Below are positions 1 through 9,757 of a DNA stretch of 64,000 nucleotides, piece after piece. Origin of the DNA: an uncultured Mesonia sp. (lineage in GTDB: Bacteria; Bacteroidota; Bacteroidia; Flavobacteriales; Flavobacteriaceae); contig CATQIB010000017.1 of NCBI GenBank assembly GCA_958296185.1, forward strand, positions 37,445-101,444, in the 5' to 3' direction. Position numbers and translations under genes: made by a program. The notes under the pieces were generated by a model that ran no database searches, had not been told where the DNA came from, and saw only the letters and a program-made list of their open reading frames with translations. The stretch's first letter is position 1. The number at the start of each line of letters is the position of its first letter.

Positions 1-1782
1 TCCAAAAAGATATTTAAAAGAAAAATTACTGCTTATTGCTGCCAAAAGCTTTTCGTTACCGGTGCGTAAACTATTTTCATTGATAAAATAAGAAAACGGA
101 TTTAATAATTCATAATTGGGCCGATCTATATTACGGGAATAATCAAAGACTAGTTGCTGCTTTTCGTCGATGGCGTAGCTGAGGTTTATTTTAGGAAAAA
201 GACTGGTGTACTCGCGTTTAAAATTGTGCGTGTTGGCAATATTTTCTCCTTTTCTATAGGTGTGTTCTACACGCAGTCCGCCTTGAGCGGTCCATTTTTT
301 TAAATTTGTTTTTAGACTGGTATAAGCTGCCCAGATATTTTCTCTATAATCAAAGGCGTTGAAATTGGGTACATTCTGTACTGCCTGAGCATCACTTTTA
401 ATATTGGTATAAGCTAAACTATTTTCAGAATTGATATGCGATAGTTTTATGCCGGCAACAAAATCTATTTTTTTGAAATTTTGCTCGAAGTCTAACCCCG
501 TAGCATAAATATCAATTTTTTGGTTGGCAGCTGTGGTAAAACTATTTTCATTGAGCACTCTTAAATCATCTGCTTTATAAATAGTTTGTATGTCTTGATT
601 TATGCTTCGGTCAAAAAAAGTTTGGTGGTAATGAGCTTTAATTAAGCTTTGCTCATTTATTTGGTAATGATACGCCAGATTTAGACCTAAATTTAAGCGC
701 TCTGTATCTAAAAGACTACGGGTGTTAAATAAAGAGTCTCTGGTTTTCTGGCTATTAAATATTTGAGTTTTTCCTCGTATATTGTCTTCTTGAAAAGGGG
801 TGAAATTGGTATTTAAGCTCAACAAAAGCTTTTCTTTGTTACTCAAAATATAATCAATAGCTGTATTTAATTGGTAACTTCTTGCTTGCGTTGTTTTTTC
901 AAAGTCTGTTTGCCAATTCTCATAAATTAGGTCTTGATTATTTAAAAAATTGATATAACTTTCATCTTGCTTGAGCTTTTTTTCTGGCGAAAACGATAGG
1001 TTGGCAAAAAGATTAAGCTTTTTGGTTTTATAAAAATGGTTGCTATTTAATTGATATTTGGCATATACTCCTTGTTTATATTGTGCGGCAACACTGCCTT
1101 TGTAACCAGGCAACCATAAAGAATTGGTTACAATATTTAAAATAACACGTTCGTTGGCATCATAAGCCGTAGAGGGGTTTGTAATTAATTCAATTTTATC
1201 TACGGCCTCTCCGCTGTAATTTTCGAGCATGTTTTGCACTTCTTCTGGGCTTAAATAAACCTTTCTATTGTTTATGTATACGCTTGCTTGAGCACCTTTA
1301 ACCATTAGTTTATCGCCTAAGTTTACTACTCCAGGAGTATGCTTAGCAATATCCCAAGCACTACTGGTTGAGAGGCTGGTGTTGGCTACCTCAAAAATAA
1401 GTCGGTCTGCCAGCTGTATTAATTTAGGTTTTCTTAAAGTAATAGCCACCTGCTCTAAAAGCGATTCATCTTTTTTTAATATAAATGTTTCCAGGTTTAC
1501 ATTTTTATCTAAATTAATTGTTTTGGTTATTGGTTTGTATCCGATGTAACTAACCTCTATTTTATATTTACCGCTGCTTAGGTTATCAAAATGAAAATCA
1601 CCAAGATTGTTGCTGCTGGTGCCTTTTACAAAGCTAGAATCTGCGGCTTGATACAATAAAATATTGGTGAAAGCTATGGGATTTTGATGGTTATTAAGAA
1701 CCTTGCCCCTTATATGTAATTGAGCGTTAAGATTGCTCCCAAACGCTAATAAAAAACAAGTATAAATAAAAAATCTAACCAA
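1..1782 (-). CDS. TonB-dependent receptor-like outer membrane beta-barrel protein (3' truncated by window edge)
   Basis: 594 codons are visible, open to the left edge, so the C-terminal barrel end is missing. Translation starts with a hydrophobic signal peptide ending around LNAQ (residues 18-21). A carboxypeptidase-regulatory-like beta-sandwich follows (about residues 24-105), then a plug-like domain with VYINNRKVYLSPEEV near 170-185, then long aromatic-rich barrel strands. This order fits the OMP_b-brl (PF14905-like) receptors of Bacteroidota, which import an unidentified ligand across the outer membrane. An in-frame TAA lies directly upstream, so the first possible start is TTG at 1782-1780, and no in-frame ATG lies nearby. 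The gene is divergent from lepA. Family assignment is sure; the substrate cannot be told. Confidence 0.82.
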   Translation of the reverse strand, partial: MVRFFIYTCFLLAFGSNLNAQLHIRGKVLNNHQNPIAFTNILLYQAADSSFVKGTSSNNLGDFHFDNLSSGKYKIEVSYIGYKPITKTINLDKNVNLETFILKKDESLLEQVAITLRKPKLIQLADRLIFEVANTSLSTSSAWDIAKHTPGVVNLGDKLMVKGAQASVYINNRKVYLSPEEVQNMLENYSGEAVDKIELITNPSTAYDANERVILNIVTNSLWLPGYKGSVAAQYKQGVYAKYQLNSNHFYKTKKLNLFANLSFSPEKKLKQDESYINFLNNQDLIYENWQTDFEKTTQARSYQLNTAIDYILSNKEKLLLSLNTNFTPFQEDNIRGKTQIFNSQKTRDSLFNTRSLLDTERLNLGLNLAYHYQINEQSLIKAHYHQTFFDRSINQDIQTIYKADDLRVLNENSFTTAANQKIDIYATGLDFEQNFKKIDFVAGIKLSHINSENSLAYTNIKSDAQAVQNVPNFNAFDYRENIWAAYTSLKTNLKKWTAQGGLRVEHTYRKGENIANTHNFKREYTSLFPKINLSYAIDEKQQLVFDYSRNIDRPNYELLNPFSYFINENSLRTGNEKLLAAISSNFSFKYLFG

Positions 1783-1864
1783 TTAATAACCAATTACATC
1801 GTGTGGATACGAAATTACTTAATTCTATTTAACTTTTGCAACTTATTTTTGAAAATCAAAATAG

Positions 1865-1872
1865 TATATTTG
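1865..1872 (+). promoter_or_regulatory. Probable lepA promoter, -7 box TATATTTG
   Basis: An exact match to the Bacteroidota -7 consensus TAnnTTTG lies 53 bases before the lepA start. TTG triplets upstream are spaced 13 or 26 bases away, outside the usual 17-23, so the -33 element is not convincing. Confidence 0.5.
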
Positions 1873-1925
1873 CAATTACAAGTAAAAAATGACTTACGAG
1901 TCACCCATTTTTTAGAATATTATTT

Positions 1926-3722
1926 ATGAAGCACATAAGAAACTTTTGTATCATCGCTCATATAGACCACGGTAAAAGTACTTTGGCCGATAGGCTTTTA
2001 GATTTCACTGGTTCGGTTACCGAAAGAGAGAAGCAAGCACAACTTCTAGACAGTATGGATTTAGAGCGAGAACGCGGCATTACCATTAAAAGTCATGCCA
2101 TACAAATGCGCTTTCCTTATCAAGGAGAAGAATATGTGCTTAATTTAATAGATACACCTGGTCACGTAGATTTCTCTTATGAGGTTTCGCGATCTATTGC
2201 TGCCTGCGAAGGAGCACTGTTGGTGGTAGATGCGGCGCAAAGTATACAAGCGCAAACCATATCAAACTTATATTTAGCGCTTGAAAATGACCTGGAAATT
2301 ATTCCTGTTTTAAACAAGGTAGATTTACCCAGTGCCAACCCCGAGGAGGTAACCGATGATATTGTTGATCTATTGGGTTGCGATGCATCGGAAGTAATTC
2401 CTGCAAGTGCAAAAACCGGTATAGGTATAGAAGAAATCTTAACCGCTATTATTGAGCGTATTCCTGCACCTACAGGAAAAGTTGATGCTCCTCTTAGAGC
2501 GCTTATTTTTGATTCGGTTTATAATCCTTTTCGTGGTGTAGAAACCTATTTTAGGGTAATTAATGGAAGCATTAAAAAAGGTCAACACATAAAATTTGTA
2601 GCGACCGGTAAAGATTATTATGCCGATGAGGTAGGTACTTTGCTGCTAAAACAGAGTCCGCAAAAAGAAATAAAAACGGGAGATGTAGGTTATCTGATCA
2701 CGGGTATTAAAGACGCGCGTGATGTTAAGGTAGGAGACACGATTACCGATGCTAAAAATCCTACCACCGAGGCTGTTGCCGGATTTGAAGATGTAAAACC
2801 AATGGTATTTGCGGGTATTTACCCGGTAGACACCGAAGATTACGAAGAGCTGCGCAATTCTATGGAAAAACTACAGCTAAATGACGCTTCGCTGGTTTTT
2901 ACTCCCGAAAGTTCTGCCGCCTTAGGTTTTGGTTTCCGATGCGGTTTCTTAGGAATGCTACACCTCGAAATTATTCAAGAACGACTAGAGCGCGAGTTTG
3001 ATATGACCGTAATCACCACGGTGCCTAACGTATCTTATCACGCGTTTACCAACAAGGAACCCGATGAAGTTATTTTGGTTAATAATCCGTCAGATTTACC
3101 CGAGCCCTCAAAGCTAAATAGGGTAGAAGAACCATACATCAAGGCAACTATTATCACCAAAGCCGATTTTGTTGGCCCAGTGATGTCTTTATGTATAGAA
3201 AAACGAGGAGAAATCGTAAACCAAACGTATTTAACTCCAGAGCGCGTGGAGCTTACTTTTAATATGCCTTTGGCTGAGATTGTATTTGACTTTTATGATC
3301 GTCTTAAAACGGTATCTAAAGGTTATGCTTCGTTTGATTATGCCCCAATAGGTCTCAAGCCTTCAAAATTAGTTAAGGTAGATGTTTTGCTTAACGGGAA
3401 CACGGTAGATGCTCTTTCGGCTTTACTTCACGTAGATAACGCCTACGATATTGGGAAAAAAATGTGTGAAAAATTGAAAGAATTAATTCCGCGACAGCAA
3501 TTTGATATTCCTATACAAGCGGCTATAGGAGCTAAAATTATTGCACGAGAAACGGTTAAAGCCCTGCGTAAAGATGTAACGGCAAAATGTTATGGAGGTG
3601 ATATTTCTCGAAAACGTAAGCTTTTAGAAAAGCAGAAAAAAGGTAAAAAGCGAATGCGACAAGTGGGTAATGTAGAAATTCCACAAGAAGCATTTATGGC
3701 AGTACTTAAATTAAACGACTAA
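1926..3722 (+). CDS. lepA: Elongation factor 4 (LepA) GTPase
   Basis: Ribosome-associated translational GTPase that acts on stalled or mistranslocated ribosomes. The 598-residue length is standard. The G domain is clear: P-loop AHIDHGKS (11-18), DTPGH (76-80) and NKVD (130-133). EF-G-like domains follow, then the LepA-specific C-terminal domain rich in Lys and Arg ([15 protein letters not shown] near 570-585). It is monocistronic: a TAnnTTTG box lies upstream and a strong hairpin terminator follows directly. Nothing is missing or unusual. Confidence 0.97.
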   Translation: MKHIRNFCIIAHIDHGKSTLADRLLDFTGSVTEREKQAQLLDSMDLERERGITIKSHAIQMRFPYQGEEYVLNLIDTPGHVDFSYEVSRSIAACEGALLVVDAAQSIQAQTISNLYLALENDLEIIPVLNKVDLPSANPEEVTDDIVDLLGCDASEVIPASAKTGIGIEEILTAIIERIPAPTGKVDAPLRALIFDSVYNPFRGVETYFRVINGSIKKGQHIKFVATGKDYYADEVGTLLLKQSPQKEIKTGDVGYLITGIKDARDVKVGDTITDAKNPTTEAVAGFEDVKPMVFAGIYPVDTEDYEELRNSMEKLQLNDASLVFTPESSAALGFGFRCGFLGMLHLEIIQERLEREFDMTVITTVPNVSYHAFTNKEPDEVILVNNPSDLPEPSKLNRVEEPYIKATIITKADFVGPVMSLCIEKRGEIVNQTYLTPERVELTFNMPLAEIVFDFYDRLKTVSKGYASFDYAPIGLKPSKLVKVDVLLNGNTVDALSALLHVDNAYDIGKKMCEKLKELIPRQQFDIPIQAAIGAKIIARETVKALRKDVTAKCYGGDISRKRKLLEKQKKGKKRMRQVGNVEIPQEAFMAVLKLND

Positions 3723-3733
3723 CTTTTATATAT

Positions 3734-3760
3734 AAAACCCCTTTCATAAGGGGTTTTATT
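3734..3760. terminator. Bidirectional terminator between lepA and a small lipoprotein gene
   Basis: A perfect 10-bp stem (AAAACCCCTT paired with AAGGGGTTTT) closes a 4-base TCAT loop. The T-rich arms on both sides let it serve lepA and the convergent lipoprotein gene. Confidence 0.85.
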
Positions 3761-3771
3761 TTGAAACTATA

Positions 3772-4041
3772 TTACTTACAGTTCATTCCTGTTTGCTCCA
3801 TAGTGGAGATATATTCTTGAAAGCTCATTCCCTCCAAATCTACAATAGTCTCGTCACCATCTTCATCTATTTGGGTAATTGTGCCATCTCCATTGTCACA
3901 AAACTCACTACTAATAGACATATCACCAAAATCTAAAGAGCAAGTCTGGCAATCGCTTGATGAGCCCCCATCGTCATCACTTGAACAAGAGGTAAATGCA
4001 AAAACTCCAGCCGTTAAGGCCATAAAAATAATTTTTTTCAT
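3772..4041 (-). CDS. Small secreted lipoprotein, unknown function
   Basis: The 89-residue product starts with a lipoprotein signal peptide, MKKIIFMALTAGVFAFTSC, with the lipidated Cys at 19. The next residues, SSDDDGG, match the acidic export signal that sends Bacteroidota lipoproteins to the outer membrane and often to the cell surface. The rest is acidic, with three further Cys (CQTC near 31-34 and C48) and a C-terminal Cys at 88. I recognise no domain. It is convergent with lepA and has its own upstream region of about 290 bases. That it is a real lipoprotein gene is likely; its role is unknown. Confidence 0.8.
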   Translation of the reverse strand: MKKIIFMALTAGVFAFTSCSSDDDGGSSSDCQTCSLDFGDMSISSEFCDNGDGTITQIDEDGDETIVDLEGMSFQEYISTMEQTGMNCK

Positions 4042-4329
4042 TTTAATATGTTTTGTTAATAAAATGTGAAATTAAAAGTTTTTATTTAAAATGCAAATTG
4101 TTGTGTCATTTTTATTAAAAAAATACTAAAATTTAATGTAAGATGCCTCAATTCCGTTAATTACAGTAATAAGTAGCTCTACAAGTATACCATCTAGAAA
4201 AGTTAATAGACAGAATAGTAATCAAGTTAGAGCCTAATATTTCCTTTTAGTTATAATTAGCTTTTTATGGGTTGCTTTTTAAATTAAAAATAGCTATAAT
4301 CTCTTGTTTTAATTTTAAAATTCAGAATT

Positions 4330-5085
4330 ATGGCAGGTCATAGTAAATGGGCCAATATAAAGCATAGAAAAGGAGCGCAAGACAAAAAAAGAGCCAAGCA
4401 ATTTACACGGGCAATTAAAGAAATAAGTGTGGCAGTTAAAGAAGGTGGAGGGCCAGACCCGGATGCCAACCCAGCCCTGCGCAATGCAATTGCCAATGCC
4501 AAAGGGGTTAATATGCCTAAAGACACGATCAACAGGGCCATCAAAAAAGCAAGTGGCGCAGATGCCGATAATTATGAGCTGGTGAGTTTTGAAGGTTATG
4601 GACCATACGGCATTGCAATTTTTGTAGAGTGCACTACAGATAATACCAACCGTACCGTGGCTTCAATTCGATCTATATTTTCAAAAAATGGAGGTAATCT
4701 AGGCACCAATGGTTCATTAGAATTTTTATTTGATCGCAAAGGTGTTTTTGTAATAGAGAAAGATAAGCTAAGTGTAAATTTTGAAGATATAGAGTTGGCA
4801 CTAATTGAGGCCGGGGCCGAAGAATTTGAGCAGACCGATAATTTTATTTACATCTATACCAATTTTACCGATTTTGGGAAGATGAATGAAGCGCTAGAAA
4901 GGTTAAACGTAGAGGTTAAAAACTCAGAATTACAGCGCATACCCTTAAACACGACAAGTCTGCCAGTTGCGCAAGCCCAAGAAATTCTTGATTTAATCGA
5001 AAAATTTGAGGAAGATGATGATGTGCAAAACGTATATCATACCCTCGAAGTTACCGAAGAACTTTTAGCCAACATAGCCGATTAG
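4330..5085 (+). CDS. YebC/PmpR (TACO1) family protein
   Basis: The N-terminus MAGHSKWANIKHRKGAQD is the hallmark of the YebC/TACO1 family. Members are DNA-binding regulators in some bacteria and translation factors that ease ribosome stalling at proline stretches in others. The 251 residues are near family length and include the usual GYGPYG motif (about 95-100) and an acidic C-terminus (EEDDDVQNVYHT). It stands alone, ends one base before the convergent antiporter stop, and has a 288-base upstream gap. Family is certain; which of the two roles applies here cannot be told. Confidence 0.95.
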   Translation: MAGHSKWANIKHRKGAQDKKRAKQFTRAIKEISVAVKEGGGPDPDANPALRNAIANAKGVNMPKDTINRAIKKASGADADNYELVSFEGYGPYGIAIFVECTTDNTNRTVASIRSIFSKNGGNLGTNGSLEFLFDRKGVFVIEKDKLSVNFEDIELALIEAGAEEFEQTDNFIYIYTNFTDFGKMNEALERLNVEVKNSELQRIPLNTTSLPVAQAQEILDLIEKFEEDDDVQNVYHTLEVTEELLANIAD

Positions 5086-5086
5086 C

Positions 5087-6973
5087 TTACTCGCTTTTTG
5101 TCGTTTCTTTTGGCTCCACAGTCTCTTTTAAGTCGGTTTTTTCTTGCTTGGCCTCTGTTTCAAGGGTTTTTCCTAGATAAACCAAAATGAAATCTTGCTC
5201 AATTTCAACTTCTTGGCTGTGCGATGGAATAATGCTTAATTCGCCTTGCTTATCTTTTACAAATAGCGGAATAATATCTGGATCTGTTTTTGTGATCTCT
5301 ATCAAGCCGCTATAATGCTCTTGAGAATTAAGCTTTATTTCTTTTATTTGAGGGTATTTCCTTGCCGTTTCTGTAAGTTTTATGAAATCATCGGTAGGTG
5401 AAAACAAGCCTTCTTTTGGATTGTTTTCGGGGTCTGTCATCTCATCTGATGATACCAATCTGAATGAACCATGCTCACCAAAATGGTTTTGAAACTTTTC
5501 AATAGCAGTCTGGTTAATTTCAGTATTTCCGGTGAGTGCCATTAAATAACCCACATCGTTAAGTTCTATATTGTTGGTTAATTCATCTGAATATACACTC
5601 ACTTCCATCGCTTCTAATCCTAGATTTTTAGCTTTACGGATATTGTTTCGGTTATTGTCTACCAACACTACGTGACGGTTGTTCTGTTTTAAATAACTAC
5701 CAATAAGTCGGGACACCGAAGAAGCGCCAACTATTAAAATTCCGCTACTATGGGTAAGAAATACACCTACCAATTTAGCAAAACTTCTTGCTGTGGTTGC
5801 ATTGAGTAAAACGGTGCCCAACACAATCATAAACACTAATGGGGTGATGTATTCTGCACCAGCTACCCCTTGACTGGCTAGCTTTAAGCCAAATAAAGAA
5901 GCAATACCTGCTGCAACAATACCACGTGGCCCCACCCAACTGATAAAGATTTTTTCATTGGTTTTTAAACTTGATTTGATGCTGCTTAGAAATACTCCTA
6001 AAGGTCTTACCGCAAAAACTACGATAGCAAATAAAATTAAGGCATTCCAGTTATAAACCAGCAGTAAATCTTCCATATTTATATTGGCCGCAAGCAAAAT
6101 AAAGAGGATAGATATAAGCAATACGCTTAAAGACTCTTTAAAATAGAGTATTTCTTTAATATTAGGCAAATTAATATTACCCATTACCAGCCCCATAATT
6201 ACAACCGCCAGTAATCCGCTTTCGTGGGCAAAAGCATCAGACAGTACAAAAACTCCCAAAACGGTCGCTAATGTAAATACGTTTAATAAATAATGCGGTA
6301 TTATGTTTCTTTTAATCGCAAAAGCAAGTGTATGGGCAAAAGTGAACCCGAAAGTAAATCCGAAAAGAACTATTTTACCAAATTCAATCAATGCGGTTTG
6401 AGTAAACTCCTTTCCTTCACCTGCACTTATAAATTCAAAAACCAAAACGGCGACTAAAGCACCAATTGGATCTATTAAGATACCTTCCCACTTTAAGATA
6501 GCCGAAACGTCTTTCTTCAGCGGAATGTTACGTAATATAGGGGTGATAACTGTAGGTCCTGTTACAATAATTAAAGCTGCAAAAAGAAATGATATTTGCC
6601 ATGAGAGCCCAAAGATTAAATGGGCCGCTATTCCGGCGCCAATAAAAGTGACGACAACGGCCACGGTAATTAACTTTACGATAACCGGTCCTACGTTTAA
6701 AATTTCATTCCGCCGCAAGGTTAAACCACCTTCAAATAGGATAATGCTTATGGCTAGCGAAACAAAATAAAATAAACTCTCACCAGGAAAAAGACCAGAG
6801 GTTCCATTCCATATAGGTTCGATTAGTTTACTCCCATCTTCTGTAAATAAAGTAGCAATTGGCCCTACAAATAAACCAATAAGAATGAGCGGTAAGATGG
6901 CCGGTATTTTAAATTTCCAAGCTACCCATTGGGCTAATATTCCTAAAATTATAATTCCGGCTAATTCTACCAT
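5087..6973 (-). CDS. CPA1-type sodium/proton antiporter with TrkA-N-like domain
   Basis: A 628-residue inner membrane protein. About 12 hydrophobic segments cover residues 1-400 and contain conserved antiporter features such as FEGGLTL (about 80-86), GPTVITPIL (about 138-146) and WVGPRGIVAAGI. A cytosolic Rossmann-like TrkA-N domain starts near 405 with GILIVGASSVSRLI, where SSVS replaces the tight GxGxxG turn. A further C-terminal region and a charged tail (ETDLKETVEPKETTKSE) follow. It probably exchanges Na+ or K+ for protons for pH and salt homeostasis, gated by a nucleotide. It is divergent from the MBL hydrolase gene. Ion specificity is not visible. Confidence 0.9.
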   Translation of the reverse strand: MVELAGIIILGILAQWVAWKFKIPAILPLILIGLFVGPIATLFTEDGSKLIEPIWNGTSGLFPGESLFYFVSLAISIILFEGGLTLRRNEILNVGPVIVKLITVAVVVTFIGAGIAAHLIFGLSWQISFLFAALIIVTGPTVITPILRNIPLKKDVSAILKWEGILIDPIGALVAVLVFEFISAGEGKEFTQTALIEFGKIVLFGFTFGFTFAHTLAFAIKRNIIPHYLLNVFTLATVLGVFVLSDAFAHESGLLAVVIMGLVMGNINLPNIKEILYFKESLSVLLISILFILLAANINMEDLLLVYNWNALILFAIVVFAVRPLGVFLSSIKSSLKTNEKIFISWVGPRGIVAAGIASLFGLKLASQGVAGAEYITPLVFMIVLGTVLLNATTARSFAKLVGVFLTHSSGILIVGASSVSRLIGSYLKQNNRHVVLVDNNRNNIRKAKNLGLEAMEVSVYSDELTNNIELNDVGYLMALTGNTEINQTAIEKFQNHFGEHGSFRLVSSDEMTDPENNPKEGLFSPTDDFIKLTETARKYPQIKEIKLNSQEHYSGLIEITKTDPDIIPLFVKDKQGELSIIPSHSQEVEIEQDFILVYLGKTLETEAKQEKTDLKETVEPKETTKSE

Positions 6974-7116
6974 AGGTTTTATTTTTGAAACGAAAATACT
7001 ACTTTTTTAAAAAAAGCCTTCGACTATGTTAAGAAAGCTGTGTTAAATATACTTTTAAACCCATTAAAACCTAATGAATTTATTATTTTGCAGCAAAAAT
7101 AAATTCTATATTTTTT

Positions 7117-7980
7117 ATGAAATTGTATCCTATAGAAGCGGGAAACTTTAAATTAGATGGGGGCGCCATGTTTGGAGTGGTACCTAAAAGTTTATGGTCA
7201 AGAACCAATCCCGCCGATTCAAACAATATGATAGACATCGCTGCACGCTGTCTTCTGATTGAGGAAGGAGATAAATTGATTTTGATTGATAATGGCTTGG
7301 GTGATAAGCAATCTGAAAAATTTTTTAGTTACTACTATCGCTGGGGCGATGACTCTTTAGAAAAATCCTTAAAAAAAGCAGGGTTTCATCCAAATGATAT
7401 CACCGATGTTTTTATGACTCACTTGCATTTTGATCACTGTGGGGGTTCAATAGCTTGGAACAAAGACCGCACAGGATATGAACCCGCCTTTAAAAATGCA
7501 AAATTTTGGACCAATGAAGAGCATTGGAAATGGGCAACCAACCCCAATGATAGAGAAAAAGCTTCTTTTCTAAAAGAGAATTTATTACCCATGCAAGAAA
7601 GTGGGCAACTAAGTTTTTTACCTCGTAATGGTCAAGAATTTCAACATAGTCAAGAACTTAATTTTGGAATAAGATTTGTGAATGGGCATACCGAAAAACA
7701 AATGATTCCGCATATCAGTTATCAAGGTAAAAAACTGGTTTTTATGGCCGATTTGTTGCCTACAGCAGGGCACGTACCTTTACCTTATGTAATGGGGTAC
7801 GATACAAGACCTTTGCTAACTTTACAAGAAAAGAAAGCTTTTTTAGAAGAAGCGGCAACTCAACAATATTATTTGTTTTTAGAGCATGATGCCCATAATG
7901 AAATCATCACGCTTAAGCATACAGAAAAAGGAGTGAGAGTAGATAAAATATACACCTTTAACGAAGTTTTTAATAATTAA
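7117..7980 (+). CDS. MBL-fold metallo-hydrolase
   Basis: The metal site motif HLHFDHCGG gives H102, H104, D106 and H107. The later ligands H191 (NGHTE), D212 (MADLLP) and a C-terminal His near 257-260 complete the binuclear metallo-beta-lactamase fold. The 287-residue protein has no signal peptide, so it is cytosolic. It resembles the glyoxalase II/lactonase-like branch, but no motif fixes the substrate. Seven bases separate it from the downstream subtilase gene, so the two are probably co-transcribed. Confidence 0.88.
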   Translation: MKLYPIEAGNFKLDGGAMFGVVPKSLWSRTNPADSNNMIDIAARCLLIEEGDKLILIDNGLGDKQSEKFFSYYYRWGDDSLEKSLKKAGFHPNDITDVFMTHLHFDHCGGSIAWNKDRTGYEPAFKNAKFWTNEEHWKWATNPNDREKASFLKENLLPMQESGQLSFLPRNGQEFQHSQELNFGIRFVNGHTEKQMIPHISYQGKKLVFMADLLPTAGHVPLPYVMGYDTRPLLTLQEKKAFLEEAATQQYYLFLEHDAHNEIITLKHTEKGVRVDKIYTFNEVFNN

Positions 7981-7987
7981 ATAAACC

Positions 7988-9667
7988 ATGAGAAAACCAT
8001 TTTTGAAATCGGCATTTGCAGCGACAACCGTTGCCTTAATTGCCGCAAGTTGTGGGACAACTAGCCCCGTAATTACTTCTACGCCCATAGAAAACATCGA
8101 TCAACAACCCTTAAAAAATATTGCGCTTACAGATGTTGAGCTTAAAGGTTGGGGAGGCGCAGATTTGGTACAAGATACCGTTCCGGGTATGAGTGTGCAA
8201 AAGGCTTATGATGAAATCATTAAAGACTATCAAGGAAAAACCGTAATTGTAGGGGTTATAGATAGTGGTATCGATATAGAACACGAAGATCTTAAAAACG
8301 TTATCTGGGTAAATGAAGATGAAATTCCAGGCAACGGAATAGATGATGATAAAAACGGTTATATAGACGATATTCACGGATGGAATTTCTTAGGTGATGC
8401 CATTGCCGAGAATTTAGAGTATGTGCGAATTATCAAAAGACTGCAACCAAAATACGAAGGTAAAACCAAAAATGATATTGCAGCCTCAGATTTAGCCGAA
8501 TTTGAAATGTATCAAGCGGCGCAGCAGGAGTTTGAAAAGGAATATAACGAAACCACACAAAACCAAAACTACTACCAACAATTGTTGGCCAGCGTAAACA
8601 ACTCGTCAAAATTGGTTAGTGAAAAGTTAGGGAAAGAAGATTTTAGCCGTAAGGAGTTAATGGCTATGGAAGCTGATACCCCAGAGTTGCAGCAAGCACA
8701 AGCTTTTCTTAATAATATCATGATGAATATTGGTGATTTAGACGAAGCTAAAGAGCAATTGCAGGAGGGTATAGATTATTTCAATACCCGTTTAGAGTCT
8801 CACTTTAACTTAGAATTTGACGGTAGAGCCATAGTTGGCGACGATCCTTATGATATTACCGATGTAAATTACGGAAATAATGATGTAGATGGTCCAGATG
8901 AGAAAAAAGAAGATGCCAAGCACGGTACCCACGTTGCGGGGATCATCGCTGCCGAGAGAAACAATAACATAGGGATGAATGGAGTTGCTAAAAACGTTAA
9001 GATTATGGCTTTGCGTGCAGTTCCAGATGGTGATGAGTATGATAAAGATATCGCTTTGGCTATACGCTATGCAGTTGATAACGGAGCTAAGGTAATCAAT
9101 ACCAGTTTTGGTAAATACTTTTCTCCAAATCCAGAATGGGTGACAGATGCTATCAAATATGCGGCCAAGCACGATGTACTTATCGTAAACGCAGCAGGAA
9201 ATGATGCAACAGATTTAGACACCAAAATGGTATACCCAAACGATCAGAAACCAGGTGAAAGCATCGAAATTAGCGATAACTTCCTTACCGTGGGTGCTTC
9301 TAACTACGCCTATGGAGACAAGCTAGTGGCTAGTTTTTCTAACTACGGTAAACAAAACGTAGATGTTTTTGCACCGGGCACCAAAATTTGGGCCACCACA
9401 CCTTTAGATCAGTATGAATACTTACAAGGTACTTCAATGGCAGCTCCAGCAGTAGCAGGAGTAGCGGCCTTAATACGTTCTTATTACCCTAAACTTACTG
9501 CAGCGCAAGTAAAACAAGTAATTATGCAAAGTGGTTTATCTTCAAATGCAGATGTAATTGTAGGTGGTAATCCAGAAGATGTTAGACCATTTAGTGAACT
9601 TTCTGTTTCAGGAAAAATGGTAAACTTGTATAACGCCTTTATCTTAGCCGATAAAATGAGCAAATAA
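7988..9667 (+). CDS. S8 (subtilisin-like) serine peptidase, lipoprotein
   Basis: A 559-residue secreted protease anchored by a lipid: the lipobox IAASC puts Cys at 22. The catalytic triad is intact: D92 in VIDSGID, H312 in HGTHVAG and S483 in GTSMAAPAVAG, with the oxyanion Asn in NAAGND near 405. Between Asp and His lies about 160 residues of mostly helical, Gln/Glu-rich insertion (140-300) where classical subtilisins have about 40. There is no obvious propeptide or C-terminal sorting domain. It follows the MBL hydrolase gene and ends before a strong terminator. Confidence 0.94.
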   Translation: MRKPFLKSAFAATTVALIAASCGTTSPVITSTPIENIDQQPLKNIALTDVELKGWGGADLVQDTVPGMSVQKAYDEIIKDYQGKTVIVGVIDSGIDIEHEDLKNVIWVNEDEIPGNGIDDDKNGYIDDIHGWNFLGDAIAENLEYVRIIKRLQPKYEGKTKNDIAASDLAEFEMYQAAQQEFEKEYNETTQNQNYYQQLLASVNNSSKLVSEKLGKEDFSRKELMAMEADTPELQQAQAFLNNIMMNIGDLDEAKEQLQEGIDYFNTRLESHFNLEFDGRAIVGDDPYDITDVNYGNNDVDGPDEKKEDAKHGTHVAGIIAAERNNNIGMNGVAKNVKIMALRAVPDGDEYDKDIALAIRYAVDNGAKVINTSFGKYFSPNPEWVTDAIKYAAKHDVLIVNAAGNDATDLDTKMVYPNDQKPGESIEISDNFLTVGASNYAYGDKLVASFSNYGKQNVDVFAPGTKIWATTPLDQYEYLQGTSMAAPAVAGVAALIRSYYPKLTAAQVKQVIMQSGLSSNADVIVGGNPEDVRPFSELSVSGKMVNLYNAFILADKMSK

Positions 9668-9687
9668 GATTAATATTAATTTTAATT

Positions 9688-9745
9688 AAGTGTTCTCTAA
9701 AGAGGCGATAATTTTATTTGCTGCTCATAGAGAACACTTTTTTTT
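9688..9745 (+). terminator. Terminator after the S8 peptidase
   Basis: AAGTGTTCTCTA at 9688-9699 pairs with TAGAGAACACTT at 9728-9739 to form a 12-bp stem with a 28-base loop, followed by a run of T. Confidence 0.75.
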
Positions 9746-9757
9746 AACCCAATTATA

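Noticed and set aside
3881..4069. 62-codon plus-strand ORF
   Set aside because: Antisense to the small lipoprotein, which has a clear signal peptide and lipobox.
8810..9172. 120-codon minus-strand ORF
   Set aside because: Antisense to the catalytic part of the S8 peptidase, which has strong motifs; no protein-like features of its own.
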